Assembly: GCA_002011475.1 (NCBI GenBank)
Contig: MTNP01000004.1
Span: 1 to 54,623, forward strand
Direction of reading: 5' to 3'
From: Dehalococcoides sp. JdFR-54
Lineage (GTDB): Bacteria > Chloroflexota > Dehalococcoidia > JdFR-54
DNA length: 54,623 bases
Shown here one piece after another: positions 24,539-31,711 of this stretch. The translations under genes were made by a program, and so were the position numbers. Position 1 is the first letter of the stretch; each line of letters opens with the position of its first letter. The notes beneath the pieces were generated by a model. The model worked only from the letters and a program-made list of their open reading frames with translations, was not told the DNA's origin and did no database searches.

Positions 24539-25609
24539 CTACATTTTCTCCTTGACCTTGAGGTGGGGAGAATCCTTGAGCTCTGTCAAGGTGGCAGCCC
24601 CGATGCAGAACATGGCGATGCGGAGCGCCTCAATGACCTCCTGGATGGCCTGGATGACTGCCTGGGGCGAGATGGTAGCTGGTTTGAGCAAAGGGGCAGC
24701 TATGCCCACCACATCGGCGCCCAGGGCGATGGCCTTGGCGGCGTCCACCCCGGTGCGGATGCCGCCGCTGGCGATGAGAGACAGCCCCGGTGCCCCCCGG
24801 CGGGCCATGAGCAAAGACCGGGCAGTGGGTATTCCCCAGTCGGCAAAGGCTGCCGCAATATGCCCACCGGCCTGCCTATCGGCTCGGCGCCTCTCCACCT
24901 CGCTCCAGGAGGTGCCCCCGGCGCCGGCCACATCAAGGCCAGCGACACCGGCCGAGGCCAGCCTCCGGGCCACCGCCTCCGATATCCCCCACCCCACCTC
25001 CTTAACAATGACCGGGGCGCTGATCTCCCGACAGACCCTTCCTATCTTGTCTAAAAGCGAGGCGAAGTTGGTATTGCCGTCGGGCTGCAAGGCCTCCTGA
25101 AGGGGATTGAGGTGGAGGATGAGCCCGTCGGCCTCTATCATGTCCACCGCTTGCTGACACTGGCTGGCCCCCCAGCCGTAGTTAAGCTGGATGGCCCCCA
25201 GGTTGGCCAGGAGGAGGATGTCCGGGGCCACCCCCCGCACCTGATAGGTCACCGCCACCCCCGGGTCCTCGATGGCGGCCCGCTGGGAGCCTACGGCCAT
25301 GGCGATGCCCGTGGCCTGGGCCGCCCGGGCCAGGTTCAGGTTAATGAGCCGAGCCTCCTCGATGCCCCCGGTCATGGGCGAGATGAGCAGGGGGGCACGG
25401 AGGGGCTTGCCCAGGAAGGTAGTAGAGGGGTCTACATCTGCCAGGTCGAGCTCGGGCAGGGCCTGGTGCACAAAGTGATAATCCTCAAACCCGGAGGTCA
25501 GGCCCTTGAACTGGATGTCCTCCTCCAGGTTAATGCGCAGCTGCTCCTGCTTCCTGAGGCTATTGCTGTTCTGGGTCTGGGCTAGGGTGTGGGCCGACTT
25601 TTCCGCCAA
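24539..25609 (-). CDS. fni: Type 2 isopentenyl-diphosphate delta-isomerase
   Basis: 356-residue FMN- and NADPH-dependent enzyme that interconverts IPP and DMAPP. Characteristic stretches: LLISPMTGGIEEARLINLNL, MAVGSQRAAIEDP, ANLGAIQLNYGWG, LHLNPLQEALQPDGNTNF, VIVKEVGWGISEAVARRLA, GLDVAGAGGTSWSEVE and IASGGIRTGVDAAKAIALGA for the flavin phosphate. Its place between the prenyl synthase and hpnH shows that it serves the hopanoid branch. It is useful with the MEP pathway to balance the IPP/DMAPP ratio. Confidence 0.95.
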   Translation of the reverse strand: MAEKSAHTLAQTQNSNSLRKQEQLRINLEEDIQFKGLTSGFEDYHFVHQALPELDLADVDPSTTFLGKPLRAPLLISPMTGGIEEARLINLNLARAAQATGIAMAVGSQRAAIEDPGVAVTYQVRGVAPDILLLANLGAIQLNYGWGASQCQQAVDMIEADGLILHLNPLQEALQPDGNTNFASLLDKIGRVCREISAPVIVKEVGWGISEAVARRLASAGVAGLDVAGAGGTSWSEVERRRADRQAGGHIAAAFADWGIPTARSLLMARRGAPGLSLIASGGIRTGVDAAKAIALGADVVGIAAPLLKPATISPQAVIQAIQEVIEALRIAMFCIGAATLTELKDSPHLKVKEKM

Positions 25610-25618
25610 TGTCGTCTC

Positions 25619-26635
25619 CTAATAGCTGCGCTGGGTGAGAAAATGGGCCAGCTCCACCAGCTCCTCCCTGGCCTGGGGCTTAAGCTCTATCCCCTCCAGC
25701 TCATCAAGGGCCTGCTGGCAGAAAGCCTCGGCTTGGGCCTGGGCTGTTTTTGCCTCTAGCTTGTTTAGTACCAGGGCGACCTCCGCCTCGGTCAGGCTCG
25801 GTTTGCGGTAGATCCTGAGGAGCTCCCTGTCCTGGCTGGCCAGGGCGTAAACCACCGGCAACGACTTCTTCTTGCGCCGGATATCGGAGGCCAGGGGCTT
25901 GCCGGTGATGGTCTCATCCCCCCAGATACCCAGGATATCGTCCCTGATCTGGAAGGCCAGCCCCAGGCGGTGGCCGAAACGCCGCAGATGCTCTATCAAA
26001 AGCTCGTCATCCGTGCCTAATAGCGCCCCCATCCCCGTGGCACAGCCGATGAGAGCGGCCGTTTTCAGGGAGACCATTTCCAGGTAGTCGTCCACCGAGA
26101 CATCCAGGCGGCTCTCGTAGCTGAGGTCCAGATACTGCCCCTCGATCATGGCCAAGCAGCCTTCGGTGAGGAGGCGCAGGGCTTGTACCTGCTTTGGGGC
26201 GGCGACCCCCTTTTCTTTGAGACGGCACAGGGCCAGGTTGGCCAGGGCATGCATGCTATCGCCGGCGTTCAGGGCCTGATTCTTGCCCCACAAATACCAT
26301 ACGGTGGGGCGGTGGCGGCGCTCCCTATCGCCATCCTGGATATCGTCATGGATGAGCGAGAAGTTATGGATTAGCTCCAGAGCGGCGGCGGCCGGCAGGG
26401 CCTTCTGGTAGTGGCCGCCGGCAGCCTCACAGGCCAGGAGGCAAAGGGTGGGGCGCAGGGCCTTGCCGGCGTCCTGAGCCAGGGGATTTCCCCGCTCATC
26501 CACCCATCCCAGGTGGTAGCGCAGCATGTGGTAGAGGGGGGAATCCCGCCCGGAGAGGACGGCCCTCAGCTCAGCGTCGATATCGGCGCGGTAGCGTTGG
26601 AAGACGCTGGGCAAATTATCAGTTCTGGCTTTCAT
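25619..26635 (-). CDS. Polyprenyl diphosphate synthase
   Basis: 338-residue trans-prenyl chain-elongation enzyme (FPP/GGPP-type). Both aspartate-rich motifs are present: HDDIQDGDRERRHRPTVW (first) and FQIRDDILGIWGDE (second). Also GKALRPTLCLLACEAAGG near the start. Chain length cannot be fixed from sequence alone; farnesyl diphosphate would be the sensible product for squalene synthesis. The start is taken at ATG 26635 (MKARTDNLPS); the frame goes on to 26668 but overlaps more of dxs. Even so it overlaps the dxs stop by 17 bp. Confidence 0.9.
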   Translation of the reverse strand: MKARTDNLPSVFQRYRADIDAELRAVLSGRDSPLYHMLRYHLGWVDERGNPLAQDAGKALRPTLCLLACEAAGGHYQKALPAAAALELIHNFSLIHDDIQDGDRERRHRPTVWYLWGKNQALNAGDSMHALANLALCRLKEKGVAAPKQVQALRLLTEGCLAMIEGQYLDLSYESRLDVSVDDYLEMVSLKTAALIGCATGMGALLGTDDELLIEHLRRFGHRLGLAFQIRDDILGIWGDETITGKPLASDIRRKKKSLPVVYALASQDRELLRIYRKPSLTEAEVALVLNKLEAKTAQAQAEAFCQQALDELEGIELKPQAREELVELAHFLTQRSY

Positions 26636-28505
26636 GGGCCATACCCGTTTGAAGGACAGCCTCCCCAAGCAGGCTCCTCACGCCTCGGCCAATGCCCGAG
26701 GCGTCCAGCCCAAACTGGGAGCGGAACAGCTGCTGAGGACCGTGCTCAATGAACTGGTCGGGGAGGCCTAGATGGTGCACCCTCACCCCTTCCAGTCCAG
26801 ACCCGGTCAATAGTTCCAGGACAGCGCTGCCCAACCCCCCTGCCTGGACATTCTCCTCCACGGTGAGGAGCCTCTTGGTCTGGCTGGCCATCCTCAGGAT
26901 GAGTTGGGCATCCAGGGGTTTAACATAGCGGGCATTGACCACGGCGCACTCGATACCTTCCTGGGAGAGGAGTTGTGCCGCCTCCAGGGCCGGGTAGACG
27001 GTGACGCCGCTGGCTATAATGGCCGCGTCCTGCCCCTGCCTCAGCAACTCCCCTTGGCCTATGGGCAGCTCCTGGAGCTGGGGCTGAAGGGGCACCCCCC
27101 ATCCGCTGCCCCTGGGGTAGCGGATGGCCATAGGACATCCCGCCCGGGTGGCAGTAAACAGCAGATGTCTCAGCTCATCCTCGTCCTTGGGCGCTGCCAC
27201 CACCATGTTAGGGATACAGCGCAGATAGGAGAGGTCAAAAGCGCCCTGGTGGGTCTTGCCATCGTCGCCCACGATGCCGGCCCGGTCCAGGGCAAAGACC
27301 ACGGGCAGGTTTTGCAGGCAGACATCGTGGATGATCTGGTCGTAGGCGCGCTGGAGGAAGGTGGAGTAGATGGCCACAATGGGCACCAGCCCCCGGGTGG
27401 CCATGCCCGCGGCCAGGGTGACAGCATGTTGCTCACAGATGCCCACATCGAAAACCCGGTGGGGAAATTCCTGGGCTGCTTTGGTGAGCCCGGTGCCCTC
27501 CAGCATAGCCGCGGTGATGACCACCACCCTGGGGTCTTCGCGGAGCAGGCGGAGCGCGGTCTCCCCGAAGACCGTGCTATAGGAGGGGGCTTTAGCCACC
27601 GCGCCGCTGTTGGGGGGCACCCCATGAAAGCCCACAGCATCGGCCTCGGCAGGGGGGTATCCCTTCCCCTTTCGGGTGAGGACATGGAGCAGCACTGGCC
27701 CAGGCTTGCCCTGGGCGCCCCTCAGGGCTGCCTCCAACTCCTCGATGTTGTGCCCATCCACCGGCCCTATATAGTCGAATCCCAGCTCCTCCCAGATAGA
27801 GGCGGGCACCAGGGCATACTTCAAACTGTCCTTGAAGCGTTTGCTCAGGGCCCACACAGGCCCCCCCAGGGGCAGCTTAAAGATGGCCCTCTTGGCATCT
27901 TCCTTGGCCCGCTGGTACCTGGGGTCGAGCTTGACCCGATTAAGGAGCCGAGCCAGGGCCCCGGTGCTGGGGGATATGGCCATGCCGTTATCGTTGAGGA
28001 TCACCAGGAGCCTGGTGCCCAAGTGCCCGGCGTGGTTTAGGGCCTCGAAGGCCATGCCCCCGCCTATGGCGCCATCACCGATGATAGCCACCACATGATA
28101 GCTCTCCTGGGCCAGGTCCCGGGCCAGGGCCATCCCCAGAGCGGCGGAGATGGAGGTGCTGGCATGACCGGCGCCGAAGACATCGTGAGGGCTCTCCTTT
28201 GGTTCAGCGAAGCCACACAAGCCCCGATATTGGCGCAGGCTGGCCAAATCCCTCTTGCGGCCGGTGAGCATCTTATGAACATAGCTCTGGTGGCTCACAT
28301 CCCATATCAGCTTGTCTCGGGGGCTATCGAAGACGCGGTGCAGGGCGATGGTAAGCTCCACCACGCCCAAATTGGAAGCCAGGTGGCCGCCGTTAACGGT
28401 CACCGTGGCGATGAGCTGGCTACGGATCTCGGCAGCAAGCTGATATAGCTCGTGAATGCTCAGACCCTTCAGGTCGCGGGGCTGATCCACCCGATCCAAA
28501 ACCAT
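26619..28505 (-). CDS. dxs: 1-deoxy-D-xylulose-5-phosphate synthase
   Basis: First enzyme of the MEP pathway; joins pyruvate and glyceraldehyde-3-phosphate using thiamine diphosphate. 628 residues, full length. Seen: SNLGVVELTIALHRVFDSPR, HQSYVHKMLTGRK, the ThDP motif GDGAIGGGMAFEALNHAG, SPSTGALARLLNRV, YIGPVDGHNIEEL, GICEQHAVTLAAGMATRG and YSTFLQRAYDQIIHDV. It heads the long minus-strand operon, behind the promoter at 28559-28587, so precursor supply and hopanoid enzymes are made together. Confidence 0.96.
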   Translation of the reverse strand: MVLDRVDQPRDLKGLSIHELYQLAAEIRSQLIATVTVNGGHLASNLGVVELTIALHRVFDSPRDKLIWDVSHQSYVHKMLTGRKRDLASLRQYRGLCGFAEPKESPHDVFGAGHASTSISAALGMALARDLAQESYHVVAIIGDGAIGGGMAFEALNHAGHLGTRLLVILNDNGMAISPSTGALARLLNRVKLDPRYQRAKEDAKRAIFKLPLGGPVWALSKRFKDSLKYALVPASIWEELGFDYIGPVDGHNIEELEAALRGAQGKPGPVLLHVLTRKGKGYPPAEADAVGFHGVPPNSGAVAKAPSYSTVFGETALRLLREDPRVVVITAAMLEGTGLTKAAQEFPHRVFDVGICEQHAVTLAAGMATRGLVPIVAIYSTFLQRAYDQIIHDVCLQNLPVVFALDRAGIVGDDGKTHQGAFDLSYLRCIPNMVVAAPKDEDELRHLLFTATRAGCPMAIRYPRGSGWGVPLQPQLQELPIGQGELLRQGQDAAIIASGVTVYPALEAAQLLSQEGIECAVVNARYVKPLDAQLILRMASQTKRLLTVEENVQAGGLGSAVLELLTGSGLEGVRVHHLGLPDQFIEHGPQQLFRSQFGLDASGIGRGVRSLLGEAVLQTGMAHESQN

Positions 28506-28558
28506 ATAGGAATACCTCGCAGCTCAATGACATCGGGCCGCAATTACATCGGTATACG

Positions 28559-28587
28559 ATGCTACCACTCCCCAAAGGCCTTGTCAA
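28559..28587 (-). promoter_or_regulatory. Promoter for the dxs-hopanoid operon
   Basis: Minus strand TTGACA (28582-28587) and TAGCAT (28559-28564) with exactly 17 bp between. Leader of about 47 nt before the dxs start. It lies back-to-back with the thiolase promoter; the two -35 boxes are only 14 bp apart, so they may compete or be jointly controlled. Confidence 0.65.
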
Positions 28588-28601
28588 GGGGATTTGGGGC
28601 G

Positions 28602-28630
28602 TTGACGCGGTGAATGCGGAATGATATAGT
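28602..28630 (+). promoter_or_regulatory. Promoter for the first thiolase-DUF35 cluster
   Basis: TTGACG (28602-28607) and TATAGT (28625-28630), spacing 17 bp. Leader of about 45 nt before the ATG at 28682. Divergent from the dxs promoter. Confidence 0.65.
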
Positions 28631-28681
28631 TTACTGGTTTGGATTGCCCCTGTTATCGTTTTCGGGAAGGAGGCTCTTTCC

Positions 28682-29821
28682 ATGCCGGGAAAGGTGGCTA
28701 TCGTGGGGGTGGAGCAGACCACACACGCTGAGAGGTTGGATAAGAGCGTGCGGGAGCTGGTCTATGAAGTGACCCGGGGGCTGCTGGACAAGCTGGGCCT
28801 GCGCGCCGATGAGGTGCAGACCGTCATCACCTCTTCCTCCGACTACTGGCAAGGCATCAGTTGCTCCAATGCCTATTATTTCGAGGCAGCCGCCTCTAAC
28901 CGGAAGGACGCCAGCAAGGCGGAGGAGGACTCAGCCTTAGGGTTTATATATGCCTGCATGCGGGTGCTGTCGGGCCATTTCCATACCGCCCTGGTGGTCG
29001 GCGTCACCAAGGGCTCCGAGATCCCCAGCCTGTCCACATTGACCAACCTGAGCGGCGACCCCTTCTATCAGCGTCCGCTGGGGGTGGACGACATCTCGGC
29101 GGCGGCCCTTCAGGCTCAGCTATATATGCAACGCTATGGCATAACCGAGGAGCAGATGGCCCAGGTGGCGGTGAAAAACCTGGGGAACGCCCTCCGCAAC
29201 CCCTTCGCCCACAGGAAGGGCAAGCTTACCGTGGACGAGGTGCTCCAGTCCCGGGTCTTGGCCTATCCCCTGCGGGAACTGGAATGCTGTCTGGCTTCAG
29301 ACGGTGCCTGTGCCCTGCTGGTGGCCTCGGAGGAGCGGGCCAGGGGGCTGGCCGCCAGGCCGGCCTGGGTCCAGGGGATGGGCTGGGGCACCGCTCACTA
29401 TTATCTGGGCGACCGGGACCTGTTGGGTGGTGCCCTGCGCCCGGCCGCGGAGAGGGCCTACCGCATGGCGGGCATCAGCTCCCCCAGCCAGCAGATCGAT
29501 GTTGCCGAGCTCTGCGAGCCCTTCTCCTATCAGGAGCTTCTGTGGTGTGAGCAATTGGGCCTGTGCCCAGAGGGCGAGGGCGGCCGATTCCTGGAGAGCG
29601 GGGCCACAGCCATGGGCGGCAGGCTGCCCATCAATCCCTCGGGCGGGGTGCTTTCCGCCAATCCCTATGTGGCCCGGGGGCTGATCCGCATCGCTGAGGC
29701 AGCCTCGCAGGTGATGGGGCAGGCCGGAGAGCATCAGGTGCCCGGGGCCAAAACGGCCCTGGCCCACAATATGCACGGCTGGGCCGGGCAATTGCACTCG
29801 GTGGTCATCCTGGGCAGCTAG
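28682..29821 (+). CDS. SCP2-type thiolase-family protein lacking the nucleophilic Cys
   Basis: 379 residues. Starts MPGKVAIVGVEQTTHAERLD behind GGAAGGAGG. The thiolase fold is recognisable: ELVYEVTRGLLDKLGLRADE, LASDGACALLVASEERARGL, LCEPFSYQELLWCEQLG, LPINPSGGVLSANPYVARGL and ALAHNMHGWAGQLHSVVIL. Aligning by hand to its partner at 29835, the position of the active cysteine (partner VATCGSTG) is an alanine or acidic stretch (SKAEEDSALG). It therefore probably cannot do ordinary Claisen chemistry alone and may be a partner subunit, or a retro-aldolase like Ltp2. Followed after 13 bp by the Cys-bearing thiolase. Confidence 0.85.
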   Translation: MPGKVAIVGVEQTTHAERLDKSVRELVYEVTRGLLDKLGLRADEVQTVITSSSDYWQGISCSNAYYFEAAASNRKDASKAEEDSALGFIYACMRVLSGHFHTALVVGVTKGSEIPSLSTLTNLSGDPFYQRPLGVDDISAAALQAQLYMQRYGITEEQMAQVAVKNLGNALRNPFAHRKGKLTVDEVLQSRVLAYPLRELECCLASDGACALLVASEERARGLAARPAWVQGMGWGTAHYYLGDRDLLGGALRPAAERAYRMAGISSPSQQIDVAELCEPFSYQELLWCEQLGLCPEGEGGRFLESGATAMGGRLPINPSGGVLSANPYVARGLIRIAEAASQVMGQAGEHQVPGAKTALAHNMHGWAGQLHSVVILGS

Positions 29822-29834
29822 GAAGGAGGATGCC

Positions 29835-31001
29835 TTGAGAAGAGTGGCCGTAGTTGGCTCAGGCCAGACCAAACATGGCCGACGGGACGATGTGAGCTAC
29901 CCCGAGCTGGTGCATGAGGCGGTGGCGGCTGCCCTGGAGGATACCGGCCTGACCCTAAAGGATATCGAGGCTATAGTCACGGGCTCCATGCCCTCTCCCA
30001 TGGAGGGGGTGAACGCCACCCACCTCTATTGGTCGGACGGCATAGGTGCCTTCTCCAAGCCCGTGCTCCGGGTGGCCACCTGTGGCTCTACGGGGATGTC
30101 CGTGGCCCACTCCGCCTTCTACCATGTGGCTTCAGGCCTGTTCGACGTGGTCCTGGCCCTGGGGGCCGAGAAAATGTACGAGGGCGACCCCCAAGGCACC
30201 ATGAATACTGTGGCCGAGCCCTTCTTCCAAAGGGTTTTCATTGGCGGGGCGCCCACCGTCTTCGCCCTCCAGTGTAATGCCTATATCCATCGCTACGGTA
30301 TCCCCGAGGAGAGGATCCGGGAGGCGGCGGCCAGGATCTCGGTGGCCCATCACAACAATGCCCTGGACAACCCCTATGCCCACATCAAGGTCAAGATAAC
30401 CGTCGATGACGTGCTGAAATCGCGGATCATCTCCTACCCGCTACGGTTGCTGGACACCTGCCCCAGCTCCGATGGCGCCTGTGCTGTGATCATGGCCTCC
30501 GAGGAGGCAGCCCGGAAAATCGCCAAGACCCCGGCCTGGATAAAGGACGTAGGCTACTGCGGGGATGAGCACTGGTTTGGGGATGCCGACAAGGTGAGGT
30601 GGGAGTCCGCCATCTTTGCCGCCCAGAGAGCCTATAAGATGGCCAAGATATTCGACCCGGCCAGGGAGCTGGACTATGCCGAGATTTACAACCCCTTCAC
30701 CTTCCAAGAGCTCCTCTACTACGAATGCTTCGGCTTCTGCGGCGAGGGCGAGGCCTGTAGCCTGGTGGAGAGGGGCGTGATCTTCAAGGAAGGGAACCTG
30801 CCATGTGACCTATCTGGAGGCGTCCTGGCCACCAATCCTATAGGAGCTAGCGGTCTCATTCGCGTTGCCGAGTCGGCCTTGCAGATAATGGGCAAGGCCG
30901 GTGCCCACCAGGCTCCTAGGGCGATAAACACTGCGCTGGCCCATGCCATGGGCGGTGTGGACCAGTTCAACGGCATCATGATCCTGGGAAGGGAACCGTA
31001 A
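29835..31001 (+). CDS. SCP2-type thiolase-family protein with candidate active Cys
   Basis: 388 residues from a TTG start with GGAAGGAGG before it; protein begins MRRVAVVGSGQTKHGRRDDV. The candidate nucleophile is the cysteine in LRVATCGSTGMSV near residue 80; other fold motifs are PSSDGACAVIMASEEA, YAEIYNPFTFQELLYYECFG, CDLSGGVLATNPIGASGLIR and ALAHAMGGVDQFNGIMI. Family members are acetyl-CoA acetyltransferases, degradative thiolases or aldolases working on CoA thioesters. It is between a Cys-less relative and a DUF35 protein, as in archaeal and actinobacterial complexes where DUF35 supports the thiolase. Substrate unknown. Confidence 0.87.
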   Translation: MRRVAVVGSGQTKHGRRDDVSYPELVHEAVAAALEDTGLTLKDIEAIVTGSMPSPMEGVNATHLYWSDGIGAFSKPVLRVATCGSTGMSVAHSAFYHVASGLFDVVLALGAEKMYEGDPQGTMNTVAEPFFQRVFIGGAPTVFALQCNAYIHRYGIPEERIREAAARISVAHHNNALDNPYAHIKVKITVDDVLKSRIISYPLRLLDTCPSSDGACAVIMASEEAARKIAKTPAWIKDVGYCGDEHWFGDADKVRWESAIFAAQRAYKMAKIFDPARELDYAEIYNPFTFQELLYYECFGFCGEGEACSLVERGVIFKEGNLPCDLSGGVLATNPIGASGLIRVAESALQIMGKAGAHQAPRAINTALAHAMGGVDQFNGIMILGREP

Positions 31002-31011
31002 GGAGGCGGCC

Positions 31012-31467
31012 ATGAGAGTACTGGAGACCGAGGTATGCCTGCCCTATAAGTTTGCCTATGGCTCAGTGAACAGTCGATTCTTCGAGGAGATGGAAAAGAA
31101 CCGGCGGATCATGGGGACCAGGTGCCCCCAGTGTCATCGGGTACTGGTGCCGGCCCGCAAGTTTTGTCCCAGATGCTTTGTCGACCCCGAGGAATGGGTC
31201 CAGGTGAGCGACCAGGGCAAGGTACGGACCTGGTCGCTGGTGAATTACAGCTTTGCCGGGGAGCCCAAGCCACCACCCTATGTGGTGGCCATCATCGACC
31301 TGGATGGGGCAGATGTGGGGTTTCTCCATTTCATCGGGGACATAGACCTCTCCGATGTGGAGAGGGTCAAGGAGGAGGTCAAAATAGGCTTAGCGGTCAG
31401 GGCGGTATGGAGTGAGCAACGCAGCGGCACCATCATGGATATCAAACACTTTGCACCGCTGAAATAG
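31012..31467 (+). CDS. DUF35 zinc-ribbon/OB-fold protein
   Basis: 151 residues: an N-terminal helix region (NSRFFEEMEKNRRIMGTRC), a rubredoxin-like zinc ribbon with CPQCHRVLVPARKFCPRCF, and an OB-fold with the GKVRTWSLVNYSFAGEP and PYVVAIIDLDGADVGFLHFI strands. DUF35 proteins bind next to thiolase-superfamily enzymes and are thought to bind CoA and channel the substrate. Tenth base after the thiolase stop; AAGGAGGCGG is the ribosome-binding site. The gene ends 44 bp before the tRNA promoter. Confidence 0.9.
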   Translation: MRVLETEVCLPYKFAYGSVNSRFFEEMEKNRRIMGTRCPQCHRVLVPARKFCPRCFVDPEEWVQVSDQGKVRTWSLVNYSFAGEPKPPPYVVAIIDLDGADVGFLHFIGDIDLSDVERVKEEVKIGLAVRAVWSEQRSGTIMDIKHFAPLK

Positions 31468-31510
31468 GCATCTCCACGAGAATGGTAAAGGCCCGAGTCG
31501 GCCCCCAGGC

Positions 31511-31539
31511 TTGACATATAAGGTGCAAATTGTTAGACT
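31511..31539 (+). promoter_or_regulatory. Promoter for tRNA-Asp
   Basis: TTGACA (31511-31516) and TAGACT (31534-31539), spacing exactly 17 bp, ending 13 bp before the mature 5' end of tRNA-Asp. So the tRNA is transcribed on its own. Confidence 0.7.
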
Positions 31540-31552
31540 GCCATTAGGTTGT

Positions 31553-31626
31553 GGCCCCGTGGTGTAGCGGACTAACATGCCACCCTGTCACGGTGGAGAT
31601 CGTGGGTTCGAATCCCATCGGGGTCG
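31553..31626 (+). tRNA. tRNA-Asp (anticodon GTC)
   Basis: A cloverleaf can be drawn: acceptor stem GGCCCCG with CGGGGTC (one G-T pair), D-arm with GTAGCGG and ACTAACA, anticodon stem CCACC/GGTGG closing the loop CTGTCAC with anticodon GTC, and T-arm GTGGG-TTCGAAT-CCCAT. Discriminator base G, an identity element of tRNA-Asp. CCA is not encoded. No duplicated 3' end that would mark an integrated element was found downstream. Confidence 0.95.
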
Positions 31627-31688
31627 CATCTGCAATACGCTGTGTGACAGCCCATCGTACTTCAAGTCAAAGAAGGGCTTGAACTCAG

Positions 31689-31710
31689 GTCTTGGCGTTA
31701 CAGCCAAGAC
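31689..31710. other. Perfect 8-bp hairpin
   Basis: GTCTTGGC (31689-31696) and GCCAAGAC (31703-31710) form a perfect stem with a 6-nt loop directly beside the stop codon of the giant minus-strand gene and 63 bp after the tRNA. There is no T-run on either side, so it is not a classical intrinsic terminator, but it may stabilise or end both transcripts. Confidence 0.45.
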
Positions 31711-31711
31711 G

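Noticed and set aside
31553-31626. tRNA-Asp as attachment site for an island holding the giant genes
   Set aside because: No copy of the tRNA 3' end was found near 40-41.4 kb and there is no integrase gene, so nothing supports integration here.
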